From Paramecium tetraurelia (lineage: Eukaryota > Ciliophora > Oligohymenophorea > Peniculida > Parameciidae): a stretch of 64,000 nt of DNA. A program made the translations under genes and the position numbers. Positions 11,539 to 24,699 of this stretch are shown here, one piece after another. The first letter of the stretch is position 1. Each line of letters begins with the position of its first letter. The DNA lies in the NCBI RefSeq assembly GCF_000165425.1, contig NW_001799311.1, positions 372,001 through 436,000 on the forward strand, in the 5' to 3' direction. Below the pieces are notes generated by a model. That model was not told the origin of the DNA. It ran no database searches and saw only the letters and a program-made list of their open reading frames with translations.

Positions 11539-11719
11539 TTAATTAATGAATAAGAAAATTATAATACAGAATTAATTTACATATTCTTTAAACGTAATTC
11601 TTATTGATTCTTATAGAAATAACATCCTTAAAATAATAAGATGATAAATTAAAATAATTGAGTAAATATTTTGATGTAGATAATTTGCAATTAAAAAATA
11701 TTATTTCATTCCCAATATT

Positions 11720-13654
11720 TCAATCATGTGATGAGTACTCTAATTACATCCAATGAAAATTAACATGATCTAGAATATATTAAATTTCTCTTTCATAATC
11801 TCCAATTTTACTATAATAAACCCACCACCAATCGGCCCCCCCAAATAAGCTGTTTCTTAATTCAAATTACTCATTAATATATTTATTTTTTTCAGCAATA
11901 AGTATATCTAATCGCATATTGAGTTCTTAATTTGAATATTCAGAAGCTTTATACAAAACACTTTCACTAATAACCTTAGCCTCTCTCTCCTTTTTAATTA
12001 ATTAATGTTTTTGTTCCTACTCAATTTTAAGTCTCTCCCTTTCCTGTATTTATTTATTTTCGATCTCTCTCCTTTACTGCTCCTCTAAATTTCTCTTAGA
12101 TTCCTATTACATCTGTTTTTACTAATTTTCCATTTTTGTCTACTGTTCCTCTAAATTTCTCTGTTACATTCTAATCTTTTCTTCTTACAATTTATATTGG
12201 CGATTCAAACTATCAATTTCTGTTTATTATCTTTGTCTATCTTACTCAGCCCTTCTCTTTTCTTCAGCCCATCTGTTTTCTTCAGCTCTTCTCTTTTCTT
12301 CAGTCCTTTGTCTCTCTTCTTCAGCCTTTTGTCTCTCTTATTTTTCCTTTATCGCATCCTATTCAGCCTTTTGTCTCTCTTATTTTTCCTTTATCGCATC
12401 CTATTCAGCCTTTTGTCTCTCTTTCTCTGCCTTTTGTCTTTCTTATTTTTCCTTTCTCGCATCTTCTTCAGCCTTTTGTTTCTCTTATTCAGCCTTTAGT
12501 CTCTCTTCTTCAGCTTATTTCAATTTTTCGATTAATTCAATTTTTGTATCAATTAATATTTCAATCTATTTGAAGGCTTGTTTGCCAAATTCATTAATAG
12601 TTTACAATAATTAATAACCATTGATGAATTCTTTAAATTACTCAAAATATTAAAATAAACTGATGAAATCTTTACCTATTTTTGTTTGTTGTTATTTACC
12701 AGAATTTGTCAGTTTTTCACAAATGTTAATAAACTATTCAAACCATTGTAAAGCTGTTAAATTTTTATCATTTTGCATCAGATCTTTAAATATCTTCAAA
12801 TCTGCTAACATGTCGTCATTCTACTGTTAATTGGTCTCATCTGATTTTATGTTGAAAAAATCTTACATAATCTTAACATTTTCTTGTATTTTATTAGTTG
12901 CTTCAGAAATTAGAAATTCACTTATGAGTTAACTCTTAGGTATGTTTCTTGGTTTTATCTAAACCTTATTCATTGCTTAAATCTAATTCCAGAATATCTA
13001 TCTATGATTGTCCTTAAACACTTCATCTAAATTGTCTCTTTTACCTTTTCTTTACACGATGATTTTATCAATGTTACTTTGAAATTTGGTTTGTTTTAAT
13101 TATTCTTTTATGTCGTTTATTAATTCTTCATCATCCAAATCATCATTATAACAATTCAATAATAAATTGAAATGAGGATTATCAAGCTGTGAAATAAATG
13201 CTTAAAGGTCAGTCCCTCTTGTTGGAAGGTTATTATTAGGATTATTTATAACATAAATGATTTTCACTTCTCCCATGGACACAATCTTGTTAAATAATAG
13301 ATCAAATAATAATTAGTCCACATTGCCAGTGGTGTCTTAAAATCCAGGGAAATCTATAAGTAAATGTTTATTATTGTTATTCATATAGAATTTTGGTTCT
13401 TTTGTCACAGATACCATTCCTCCTTTCATTATTGAAAATTAATCTGAATTCTGTTTTAGCTCTAATTGTCTTCCATTATAGACGAACTCAGCACCACATA
13501 AGAAATTGAAAATAGTACTCTTCCCAGCTCCTGTTAATCCTACTAGTAGTGTAATTGTTGTTGAAGGTTTGTGATTATTGATGCACTCATCAAATAAGCT
13601 AATCATTCTTTTACGTAACTCAAGAAGATTATTTTCTGTTAATTAAGTTTCCAT
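11720..13654 (-). CDS. P-loop GTPase-like protein with long coiled coil
   Basis: An intronless 644-residue protein. Near residues 38-48 is a Walker A motif (LVGLTGAGKSTIFNFLCG), followed by a DxxG-type Walker B/G3 (LLIDFPGFQDTTGNVDQ), the layout of septin/AIG1-like and related large GTPase families. Typical G4 (NKxD) is not obvious, so nucleotide specificity is uncertain. From about residue 380 the protein is a highly charged coiled coil built from RQKAE and KEKQE units, partly tandemly repeated (see 12323-12421), ending in a less charged tail (GGADWWWVYYSKIGDYERE). The GTPase head plus coil suggests a self-assembling or membrane-associated protein; function unknown. Confidence 0.8.
12323..12421 (-). 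repeat. 42-bp tandem repeat inside the coiled-coil gene
   Basis: Two identical 42-bp units (12323-12364, 12365-12406) and the start of a third. Each codes in frame for a 14-residue unit RQKAEQDAIKEKQE; a diverged copy (RQKAEEDARKEKQE) lies just downstream on the plus strand. The unit is 14 residues, exactly two heptads, so copy-number change preserves coiled-coil phase. Confidence 0.9.
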
Positions 13655-14280
13655 TAAAATTTATTATTTATATTTATGCTTCAAATTGTAGATATGTGTA
13701 TATAAAGATTATCAATCTAATAGAATTACCTAAAAATATCACTTTCTTTTTAATAGAATTTATGAATTTATTAACCTATCATGAAGCAGAATTAACTCTA
13801 GGAGTAAGCTGTTAGTAATTTTATATTTTTGGTAGCTACAGAATAAACCAATAAAGTTACTTCATTAGAAGTTATCGTTTTCTATAAAAGCATGAATGGG
13901 TTATCTTTTTCTAGATAAACCGACTCCACTTTAAGACTATCATAAAATTTAAGACTATTTATGAATCATACATATGGCTTAATTCATTTAAGTGTACAAT
14001 ATAATGGTATGAAAGATTGTCTAATTATTGATAAATGAAGCAAGGTCTCTAAATAAAATCAATTAAATGATCGAACCATTTTTTAAGGTGCATTTTAATA
14101 AATTCTATTTTAAATAAATTCAATATACTCTGTAAATTACAATAATTTAGAACCCTAACAAAAAGTCATCCAAATTATTGATAGTAGGAAGTTAGTTAAG
14201 TTCATTTCTAATATAATATGGATATAATGTAAATACATAGTAAAAATTGAATTAATCAGTGAATTAAATATAAATATTAA
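13655..14280. other. Divergent intergenic region
   Basis: 626 bp between the start codons of the GTPase-like gene (minus) and the XAP5/FAM50 gene (plus). Very AT-rich, with no coding pattern in either code. It must contain both promoters; I see no defined motif. Confidence 0.6.
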
Positions 14281-15282
14281 ATGTATAAAGACATTGACAT
14301 AAATGAAATTGAAAAGTTGAAAAAGGACTAAGAGATGATGTCGTTGAAAAGGGCTCCAACCAATATGAAAGTAAGATGAATTGAAATCTCTGTGATTAGG
14401 AGCGTTTTGGTTAATCAAATAAGGACTTTTTGGAAGATGAATTTAAGCAAAAGACTGTGGGTTTGGTTACACGCGAAGAATTTAAGAGGAAGAGGGAGAA
14501 TATAGATAATCTTGTGATGCAGGACATGAAGCAGAAATAAGAGGAGGAAACTAAAAGAAAATTGGAACTCAAATAAAAGCGAAAGGAAGAATACTAGAAG
14601 AAGACGACATTGCTGTCTTTTGATTTGGATGATGAGGGCAGTCCTTAGAAAAGCTATGGGAAAAATGACCATGTCGATACGACTTATTTGCCAGATATGA
14701 ATCGAGAAAGAAAAATTGAGGAGATGACCAGATAATTGACAGGTATTTGTTTGATGCATAATGTTTAGAATAATATTAGAAGGAAGTCGAATCGTAAAAG
14801 GATTCGCTGATTGATATTTAATTCCAATACTGGGATGCTTCAACTTGTTCCAAGTCTTTGAGAATTAAGAAAAAAATGACGATCTTGGAATTCCTAGAAA
14901 TGGCCAGAAGAGAGATCATCCGAGATTTTGGATTTGTATGTGTTGGTCATTATGGAATATTAGTTAACGGAATTTAGTCCAGAAGACTTGATCATAGTTG
15001 CCAATGGAATGATTTTGCCTCACAAACTCAGCTTCTATGACCTCATAGCTCATAAAGTCAAGAATAGATCTGGCACTCTGATCTTTTCGTTTGATCGCAG
15101 AAAGGTATTAGTGTGAGGCTTATATTGGTTTTAATTAGGTTTAAGCAAAAGGATAGGAATACGAAGTAGAGGTTGAGAAGTCCACCACATGTAAAATCAT
15201 AGAGAAGTTCAGATACGAAAAGATAAAACATATTTATCCATGTTCGAAATGGGAGAATGTAGAAATTAACAAATACTTATGA
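14281..15282 (+). CDS. XAP5/FAM50 family nuclear protein
   Basis: Homologue of FAM50A/XAP5 (circadian timekeeper XCT in plants), a nuclear protein associated with spliceosome function. Four introns (14371-14399, 14743-14768, 14936-14963, 15105-15138; 29, 26, 28 and 34 nt) give one frame. Recognisable blocks in order: KTVGLVTREEFKRKRE, a Lys/Glu-rich coil, LLSFDLDDE, VDTTYLPDMNRE, FQYWDASTCSKSLRIKKKMT, then LTEFSPEDLIIVANGMILPH, LSFYDLIAHKVKNRSG, LIFSFD and the terminal KHIYPCSKWENVEINKYL. The core domain is complete and collinear with animal proteins, so loss of function is unlikely. No paralogue is seen in the window. Confidence 0.92.
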
Positions 15283-15322
15283 CAATTTACAACAATTAAG
15301 ACAACAAAATATAAATATTAAT

Positions 15323-16059
15323 ATGTTAAACAATAAAAGCTCAATATAGATGAGTAAATCTAACTGTTTCAATACTCCGAAGTTATCTTTGGGTATGTTC
15401 TCGAATCAGCACTCCATCATTTCTTAATTGCTTTCAACCAAAGGAAAATCGCAAAATTAAAAGCATAAGGTGTCAAAAACAACCTATGAAATCCAAACAT
15501 TGAGAGCAGATACTCCAAATTCCCCTAATAAATCAAGTCCATTTAAAAGCAAATATCATTATAATACTCTGTCTCTGGTGTCAAAAATGGAAAGCAACAA
15601 AAATAATATTCAGTAAGAAAAACAAAAAATTAAAGATAACAGTGCTGATCTTAGAGATTTGAGTATTAGATTGAAACTCTGCGAAGATGATTAAATCAAC
15701 AAAATTCTCAAAAGTCTAAAATTAATTGAACAGCAAATGACACATAACTAAATTAGCTAAAGTCATTTGTAATTATGGCATAATCAATTAAACTAAAATT
15801 GCGATAAATTAATGAAAATTCTATCTCTTGAACTCAACACATCCTTCAACTTTTATTAACCATCTACTCACATCGATACCTAATTGCAGAAATAGTTGTT
15901 AGAAGAGAGAAAAAATAGACTCTTGGTTGAAGAACAAACAAGTAAGATTATACAAAGTTAGGGATAATAAATAACATAATATGTATCAAATTATTATAAT
16001 CTTATTTTTAGATCGACACAATCAAATTACTTGAATAAAAACTATTGAAGAGTACTTGA
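15323..16059 (+). CDS. Coiled-coil protein, unknown
   Basis: A 235-residue protein with a Ser/Thr/Asn-rich first third (TPKLSLGMFSNQHSIISQLL) and a helical second half. A 29-nt intron (15983-16011) gives an exact codon count and ends the protein in a short helix (IDTIKLLEQKLLKST); without splicing another stop 11 bases earlier would be used. It lies 40 bases downstream of the XAP5 gene, same strand. I do not recognise the family. Confidence 0.68.
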
Positions 16060-16141
16060 TTGACACTTATTTTACTTGATTAACTTTGATTCTAATTTTA
16101 TTTTAGAAAAAGTTTATAAAATATAAAAAAAAATAGATTAG

Positions 16142-16651
16142 ATGGATAGTTTGGAGTAGAATGCCATAACTTAATTGTTGAATTTGGAGGACAAAGAAAT
16201 ACAAAATGGGTGGGACATAAATACTCCCATTTAAATTCATAAGAGTAGATCCTTAGTGCAACTGCGACAGAAGAAAATTCTCTAACCAATTGAATAGAGG
16301 AAAAGAATTGATGTGAATCATGAATGTCATTTTCAAAAATTTCCTAAAATTTATTAATAAGAGCATTCCTTTAAATCTTTAATGGAAGAGTACTTCAAAT
16401 AATTGAATTAAAGATAACTCAATCTTAAAAAGGATGTCTAAAAATCTACTAGACTTAGACACAGTTCCTACTTAATAGAGGAGAGTGCCATCAGAAAGAG
16501 CAAACACTCTTGTCATGAAATACTTCTCTAAGATAATTAGTCTAATAAATAAATTAAGTTATCAGATTTATGTAAAGATATCATGATTTACAAACCATTA
16601 AAAAAATCCTCTTATTTTCCAAGATTAGAGCCAAGCTACCATCTAAAATGA
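16142..16651 (+). CDS. Hypothetical basic protein
   Basis: An intronless 169-residue frame, rich in Lys, Gln, Ser and Leu, with no membrane segment or known motif. Features: WDINTPIQIHKSRSLVQ near the start and a probable short helix around MEEYFKQLNQRQLNLKKD. Codon use matches neighbouring genes (AGA for Arg, TAA for Gln), supporting a real gene. It follows the coiled-coil gene with 82 bases between; function unknown. Confidence 0.6.
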
Positions 16652-16767
16652 TTGATTACTCTCTATCTAAATGATTTCAAATCCAAATATATATAGTGTA
16701 TAAAAACAAACAAACTTTTTTATTCTTAAAACCTATTTCACTATAATTTTTTAAATAATTTAACAGA

Positions 16768-19505
16768 ATGGACCATTCTCCAAATAGACCTTCAGTATCT
16801 CCATTGTCTAAAACCCGTATGTCGTCAGAATAGACACTCAAATTGCAAGACCTAAAGTATAAGGAGAAACTACTGCAAATGGATAAGATAAATGCAAGTA
16901 GCCGATCTTTCTATAATTTTAGAATTGCAATCCTAATTAGATGAGACCCTTTTGGAATTGGAAAAGGCAAATAAGAACCTACATCTACAAAATCAAATGA
17001 AGGAAACCCAAGATAATGAGTATCTGAGACTTTTGAAGGAAAACGAATTGCTTAAGGGAGATCTACAATTTAAGCTTTAAGAGAACGAGCTGAATAAGTA
17101 GAAATTAGCCTAACAGAATAAATAATATTAATCATCCCTTGAAAACCTGAAGTAATGAATAAGCGTTTAAATTTAGAGAATAATATGAATAGCTTTAACA
17201 GTCATTGATGAATAAATATATTATCGAAATGAATACTAAATTACAAGATCAGAAGCAACAATACGATACATTCAGCAAAATTCAAACTGAAAGATTGAAG
17301 GAAAATGAACATCTCGAAAAATAGTATTAGGAATAACTATTGGATTACAAATAATCAATTTAAGAATTCTAAATTAAAGTAAGTGAACAAAAATAATAAA
17401 TTGAATCATTCCAAAAATAATCTAGTATTGAAAAGCAGGTGATAGCTGATAAAGAACTGTAAGAGTAGCTCCTCTTGAAAAAAGTAGAATAACTCCAAAT
17501 AGAACTAAGCAGAATTACTACTGATTTAGATATTTCAAAGGAGAAATATCTAAGATTAGAAAAATAATACGAACAAAACATTACCAACATAGTTCTAAGC
17601 AAAGATTAACAGGCTGAAGAGTAAACTAGTAAATTATATTAATAACATGAATAATCCATTCAAAATTTAACATCACAAAATCAGGATATTTGGAAGTAAT
17701 TACAAGAATAGAAATCAATAAATTAAGTGTAATCGAAGGAGATTGCAAGACTGTCCAATACCAATCAATAGCAAGAGCAGGACTTGATTGAAAAGGACAA
17801 AAAACTAAAAGACTTATCAGTTAATACTAACTAATCAACTGAATAATGTATTATCCTTCAACAACGTTTGCTTTAGACAGAATAAGCATTGCAATTATAT
17901 AAATCTTAATTAGATGATTTTAAATAAACAAGAGGAGACTTTGAATAACGAATGATGGACAGAAGCAAAGGAATATTGAGATAAAAAGAACAAGAATTTC
18001 AATAGGCTCTATAATTGAATGAACAAAAGATTATGGCTTTGAATTAGGAGGTTGAAAGAATGGAGAATGAACATTAAATTTAAAGTTTTAAATAGTTACA
18101 AGAGAAGCTTATGAGCGAATCAAATGTCAAGTCTTTATTAGTGAAAATCGCTGGAATCGAAGAATAAAATTCTACTTTATCATCATAATTAGAAGAAACC
18201 AGACAGGAATTATTACAAAAATCAACTCTATCAGAAAATTTGAGTGTATAATTGAACAAAGAAAAAACCTATAATTAAACTACTCTTAGAATTTAAAAGA
18301 ATCAGATCTCTGATTTGTAATAAAAATTAAAAGAATATTAAGTCGAAGTAGATAGATTATCATGTGATGTTAGAGAAAGAGATGACATCCTTGATAGTCA
18401 AAGGATGTAGTTTATTAATGAGAAAAATGAATTGGAACAATAAATCAAAATCATCTTTGAGAAGATGTCATAATAAAGATAAAGACTCCAAGATTTAGAT
18501 GATCAAACCTATTAATAATAGTGTTAAATTCAAAAATTGACACTTGAAAGAGATAAATTAGATAAGGAATTAAAATCATTAACAGTTACAACTAATGAGT
18601 AAATCAGAAAGCAAAAAGAGTAAATAGATAACTGTAGTAGACTAATTGAGGAGAACCAATAAACCATTCTTTAAAACGAAGAACAAATCCAAAATAATGA
18701 AACATAAATTGCAGAACTGTAAACCTAACTAGAAGAATAGTATGCTTAGAATTAATAATTAACCAAAGATGTAGCTGAATTAAATGATGAATTAGAGGAA
18801 ACCAGATAAGACAGAGAAGCCAAGATTTAAGAAATGGATTAATGGAAAAGATAATTTAAATAAAATAATGTTCCGTTGTCTGATTATGATTAAATCAAAA
18901 AAGAAGCTGAATAATATAAAAATAAATCCATGGATCAAGAATAACTTATTAATAAATTAGAAACCTAATAATAGGCTAATACCAAAGAGATTTATCACTT
19001 GTAAGGAGAATTATCATAGTATAAATCCAATCTATCAGATGCTTAGTCTTAATTAGTTAATAAGAAAAAAGAAAATGATAACATGAGTACAGAATTAGAA
19101 AATTTGAAAAGAGAACAACAACGAACATTAAATCAGTTGAAGGAGATTGAACAAAGAGATCAATCAAATAGTGAATTAGTCAGTAAATAAAAGAGGGAAA
19201 TTTAGAGATTGTAAAAATTGGTTTTTCATTATTAGAAATGATGATTTGGAAACAAAAAACAGACAACTAGGCAACATGGAATAATAATTAAATAAGAAGT
19301 TTGATGAAGTAACTTCTAAATAAAGAGAAATTGAAGAATTGAAAAGAAAGTATTAATAGGATGCACTTGGAAAAATGACAACAAGTCCATCTTAAAAGTC
19401 TGTAATGATGGCATCATAAAATGTATAATATCAAATTAAGTTTAGATGGCTGCCAGATCCACTGCAAAAGGATTAACAACAAAAATAACAGATTAATAAA
19501 ATTGA
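16768..19505 (+). CDS. Long coiled-coil protein
   Basis: An 879-residue, almost wholly alpha-helical coiled coil after a Ser/Pro-rich head (MDHSPNRPSVSPLSKTRMSS). Four introns (16898-16922, 17152-17176, 19211-19235, all 25 nt, and 19423-19445, 23 nt) give an exact multiple of three. Residues are dominated by Glu, Lys, Gln and Leu in heptad spacing; there is no motor or other enzymatic domain. The C-terminus after the last intron is short and basic (MAARSTAKGLTTKITDQQN); if that intron were retained the frame would instead run to a TGA at 19561. Such proteins usually serve in basal bodies, cortex or ciliary rootlets, but no specific homologue can be named. Confidence 0.82.
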
Positions 19506-21571
19506 AATTTTATAAATTTATGCTAGAATTTAATTCAACATATAAATCTTTTATTTCTTATGATAATTCCAATCATTATAGAAATTTAAGTTCATCAAAG
19601 AGATTTATTTTTCTGTTTAAAATTATTTTTTATTAAAATACGATCATTAAATTAAATTGTTTTTGATATAGAATCGAAAGATTAATTATATTCTATTGAT
19701 TAGATTAGATCATTGATTTCAATATAATTAATAATAGTACAATGAGAAGTAATACCAGATCCATTATCAAATAATTATTTCAAAAATGAAATATTATTAT
19801 AAAAATTTAATATTATTGTGTTACATATTCAATTATTATGTGAACTAGAGAATCTAGTACTATATTTTCGGATAGTATTTTTCAATATCTTTTATTGAAA
19901 TATTGCAAAATATATTTAAGTATTAAAACATTATTTTATATCTTGCATGGATTAATATATATCATAAATTAAAAATATTTAAGTTTTGAAAAATATCTAA
20001 TTTAATTTCAAAATATTTTTAAATATGGATAGCCCTTTATGTTGTATTTTAGTAGATTTTCAAAATTGAGGGCTTATCATTCAGAAATAAGTTTTGGTAA
20101 GAATTTTTGATACCTTTTAATATACTTACAATATTCACATGTCTATAGAGTAAAAATGATTGAGAATTGTTGAAAATTTGATTGGAATCAACTCAATTTT
20201 GTTAAGCTTGATATCAAGGAGTCTGAAAATCTGTTTGCAATTTTATACTAATGACCTGAATAAATGATGTAATTTATAGATAGAGTTTGCTTATATGTCG
20301 AAATATTAAGGTTAAGAAATTAGACTTGCTTTGTGATTCTACATCTAGATTGATAATGGCACAAAGGATAAATACTAAGTACTCTAATGCTAATAAAGTA
20401 ATTTAGGAATATTTAAAATTAAACTAAAATTAAAATTACACAACTCTTTATATTTGATGTAATCCTTTATTTCTTACTAAAATTGACAAAAAAATCAAAG
20501 TGTAATTAAAGCCTAACTCCTAATGAAATTTGTTTAAATTTTCATCGAATTTTGAGACACCAATAATTACAATTGAAATTTCTTTTAAGCTATTAACATA
20601 GGATTTTTAACTGCTAAAAGAAATCTTTAAATATCGATTCCAAATTTCAGTAGAAAGGATGAATAGATTATACTTATTAAAATGTTAATAAACATTAGAT
20701 AAAATTGGCTTGGTTGATAATATTGTCTTTAACAAAATTTGCTAATTTGGTAGAAAGATTAGGATGAATTTCTTTAAGAAATTTGGTTGAAAAGATATTA
20801 TAAAATTATGGATAACAATTGTTAGTAAAAAAACAATAATTTCGATTTATTTGAAATTATTTTTTTGGCATTGTTTTTTTATAGCAAATTCTTAGAAATG
20901 ATTATAATTTATCCTATACTCAATCAAGACATTTTAAATCATTCATTTAGTGATTTTGCTTACTATTTAAGTTGACTGTTACTTTGTGATTTGAAACAAG
21001 AATTACCCTAGTCTAAATTTTTTTCTAATAAATGAAGCTCTAATGGAAATATTAACATACTTCATAAAGAATTTACAATTAAGAGGTCTCAAATGTTACT
21101 AATAAAAAACGTATTTAATAGAATGTGCGGTCAAGTTCGAAAAAAGATGTAAGAGTAAGAAAATTAAAAGTCGTTTCGAATAATTAAAGAAAAGTGCCGT
21201 GATTATTACTATATAAAATTACATCCACATTTCTCTTTTGTGTATCATTACCAAAACGAATTGCAAAGATAAGTACTTCATTATATTATACTGTAAACAA
21301 ATTAGCAGCACAATTCTAGACCTTTATAAAATTGAATATTTGTATCAGAACAACTTTTATTAAATTATTATATTTTTTTTAAAATAAAAAAATTGTCTTC
21401 TTAGTTAATTAACCAAATGCATAAATAATTAAACAGTTATTAAATAATGTTTTGTTATTTTGTAAACCATTGGATAAGTATAATTTGGAATGGGATAAAA
21501 AACCTTTTTTCTAAATTGTTATTTTATTGCTATACTAATTTTTATAAAGAAATTTTATAATATTTAATACT
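19506..21571. other. Long non-coding or decayed stretch
   Basis: About 2 kb of very AT-rich DNA without an intact gene. On the plus strand between about 20030 and 21180 codon-like runs appear (for example LRIVENLIGINSILLSLISR and KRCKSKKIKSRFEQLKKSAV), but they are broken by several TGA codons and frame changes, which suggests an old pseudogene rather than spacer. The family cannot be stated with confidence. Confidence 0.4.
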
Positions 21572-23185
21572 ATGGGCAAAATATTTTGGAAAGATTGGCA
21601 TTTGCGAACTCAAATCTGCATGGTTTAATTTCTTATTTCTATTCTTACGATTGGCTTAATTGCCATCTCAACCTATTCTTTTATGTTTTATATTTCCGAA
21701 TTTTATATGGAGGCTTCAGATCACGTTTTTTAAAAGGAATATGGTAAATGGACTAAAATTATGATGTCACATAACATTCATAGAGTATAATAAACGTTAT
21801 TCAGAAGTCAATAACAAATTGTTAAAGCGAATACTCTTTACTAAATGACTCAGTAACTAATATAGGGCACCTTCTCGTAACCAACTCAATGTCTAAATTA
21901 ATTACAACTAATGGATTAGTATGCTTACAGTGCCTCTTTTTGTTATATGATCTATAAAGACACTAAATCAAATAAAATACTGTAAAATCTCAAAAATCTC
22001 TGTGTATTTTTGACAGAAAGTGTGCTTATTGTTGATTAAGATTTTGACATCATGATAGCATCATCAAATGATATTCATTTTTTCTCAGTTTGGCCGGGCT
22101 CGTATTTATCCTCTGACTACAACCCTCAAGAGAGAATTTGGTATCAGTAACATTTAGAATAATTGGCCTAGCATAACTATACTAATAATTCAACATATTA
22201 TAGTGAGCCTCACGTCCATTGGACTTGGAAACTCTTAATGATTGCTCAAACTAAAAGCTTAGTAAACATTGATGGGTCGCTTGATGGAGTAATAGCTTCT
22301 CATGTGAATTTCACCTAATTTAATTATTCTGATGATTAGGTAAGCTTTACTATAATAAATCCAACAGGCAGAATACTCCTGAGTTCCTTGAATATTAGTG
22401 AAAATTCAAACATTTATGATTATAATATAACAAATCTAGGTTATCAAGATTACTAGTAGATATTAAATCAAGCCCAAGGGAAAAGCACATAAAGTAATTG
22501 TGATTCTACTGTATGGAATGATTATGGATATTTGTGTAGAAAAACTTATAATTAAAAAGAAGAGGAACTAATAAGCACCAAAAACATAGAAGAAGCAGGC
22601 TTGATTTTTATTATGTAAACATTTGTATTTATATTTAATTATAGGTAAAGCAAACTGTCCAAATACCAGATCGAATTTAAGAATATGTTTAATACTTTCT
22701 AATCACAGTTAAACAGCATATTTGTAGGAACAATCTTAGGTTTCTTTCTTTATATGATGTCCTCTCTCATTATCACAACCAGCGTAGTAATATTTTTATT
22801 TAATCCCATTATTAAAATCATTAACTATACCTCATAGCAATTATTCAAAGATAGTCTCAATAAAAAACATTTTCTTAAATAACATAAGCATTTTTCATTT
22901 TTTGAAAAATTTTCAAATTCTTAATTATTGAATGATTTACAAGAATCATTTAACAGACTAATCCACATTAAAACAGCTAATAATAAATCGACTATTTGTC
23001 ATATCATTGAAGGCTTTAAATATCCATTAAAGAGATGGAAATTATAAACAAGGAAAAAAAAATAAATTACAAATCTAAATGTTTAATTGCAAGATAATAT
23101 TTAAAATGAAGAAGCCAACTAGCTTTAGATATCAATTATAAAGCAACTAATGATATCAGAATTAAAAATTAATGGCTGTTTCTGA
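21572..23185 (+). CDS. Membrane sensor with CACHE-like extracellular domain
   Basis: A 537-residue protein: a short cytoplasmic start, membrane segment 1 (FLISILTIGLIAISTYSFMFYI), an extracellular domain of about 300 residues, membrane segment 2 (VGTILGFFLYMMSSLII) and a cytoplasmic helical part. The outer domain contains NPQERIWYQQHL followed by YYSEPHVHWTWKLLMIAQ, which fits the ligand-pocket pattern of dCACHE sensor domains (RxWYxxA ... Y). Such domains bind small extracellular ligands. No kinase or cyclase domain precedes the TGA at 23183. The same frame stays open for 113 codons after that stop (to 23527), so the gene may be truncated by mutation. Annotated end is the first TGA. No intron needed. 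Confidence 0.7.
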
Positions 23186-23609
23186 AATTATTAATCTATT
23201 TTATACAATACACACTTAATCTATAAGAAAATCAATAATCCCAAAGATTTGAGCATTAGGCCAAATAAATTTATTTTTATTAATATAAAATTATTAATTT
23301 TTAACATAAATCAATTAGTGGAGATTGTATTAAAATCTAAATTTTTATTTATTACTCCTAAAATTATAATCAATTTGCTAGAATTCAATTTCCTCATATA
23401 TAGATTATCTCTTCTTACTTATTTCTAGTCTAAAATTATTAATTTATCAGTTAATTATTAGGAATATAATTATCAAAAAAGAATTGATTTGGATGACGAA
23501 ATGAGTATAGGTTTAAAAAAGAATTGACTAAAATATTTATTGATAATAAAATCAATTATAGTATTTAAATAAATTGTTAATAAAATAATTATTTAATTTC
23601 ATAATTTCT

Positions 23610-24699
23610 ATGAGATAATCAAGAGGAAGAAAAATTGACACTTCCAATTCAGAATCTGAAATCTACTAGAATTTAGGACCTATTCTAAATAAACCAGGAA
23701 ATGTTCAACCTTAGTAAAAGCCTAAGAATTAAGGGAAACCGAAAAGCCAAACGTAAAAGAAATCGCAAACAAATCTCAAAAATCAAGAAAATAAGTTAAC
23801 TAAAAAAATGAAAGAATATGAGAAATAGATCTCAGAACTACGATAGTAATTATAAGATGATTAAGCTAATTAACAATATATTAATTGCTTCAATAGTACA
23901 AAGTAAATATTCAAATTATTTAATTTAGGGAGCAATATGAAAAACTAATACAAACATACGAAGAGACTATTCATTAACTGAAACAGACAGAATTGAATTT
24001 ATTAGAGGAATTGCAAGGACAAAGTGAGATAGCAAGAGATGCTTTGAATAAATTATATCAATACTAATAGGAATACAACACTGAGCAGGAAGAATTGAGA
24101 TAACATTATGAATGTAAAATTGTTTAATGTATATAGAAATGATGAAAGAAAAAGAGTTAGAATTAACTTAAAAGTATGAACTATAATTATAGTAATTGGA
24201 AAATATCAATCAACAATCTAGAATTTCAGAACCAAAAATTGCTTAAGAACTTTCAAAGAAATTAAAAGATATGGCAACTAAAGAAGAATTGTATTTGGAA
24301 GAAATAGAGATTTTGAAAAATAAATTAAATTAAAAAAAGTCTTCTGTTAAAGAGAAAGTATTTTAATATTTTAAATTTTTTAGGAGTTAAGATAAAAATT
24401 AATTGATTTAGAATTAAAGTTGTAAGACTGGGATGATAACTTAGAGAGAAGCAAATCATTAGAATATGAAAACTAATCTCTTTTATGTAAAGTATAACAG
24501 TTGGAGAAGCAGATTTAAAGAAAAGAAGAGAAAGAGAGAAGATTAAGAGATGAATGGAATAAGCAATATTAAGATTTGTAAACCGAAGTGAAAGTATTTA
24601 CTCAATATTATTTAGTATTGGAAAAATGAAATGGATAAAGTAATAATGGAAAACAATCTTGTACTTTCTAAAATAACTCCATCAAAGAAAAAATATTGA
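23610..24699 (+). CDS. Coiled-coil protein, five exons
   Basis: A 330-residue protein. Four introns (23903-23928, 24114-24136, 24358-24383, 24594-24615; 26, 23, 26, 22 nt) give an exact codon count. After a basic head (MRQSRGRKIDTSNSESEIYQ) with a Lys/Gln-rich linker, most of the protein is heptad-rich (for example LQGQSEIARDALNKLYQYQQ, MATKEELYLEEIEILKNKLN), ending LSKITPSKKKY. No enzymatic motif. The density of introns in a short gene is unusual in this window. Possible cytoskeletal or ciliary component; unproven. Confidence 0.78.

Noticed and set aside
12197-12499. Plus-strand Leu/Phe/Ser-rich ORF with apparent membrane segments
   Set aside because: It is the antisense of the Lys/Glu-rich repetitive coiled coil; the low-complexity composition comes from that.
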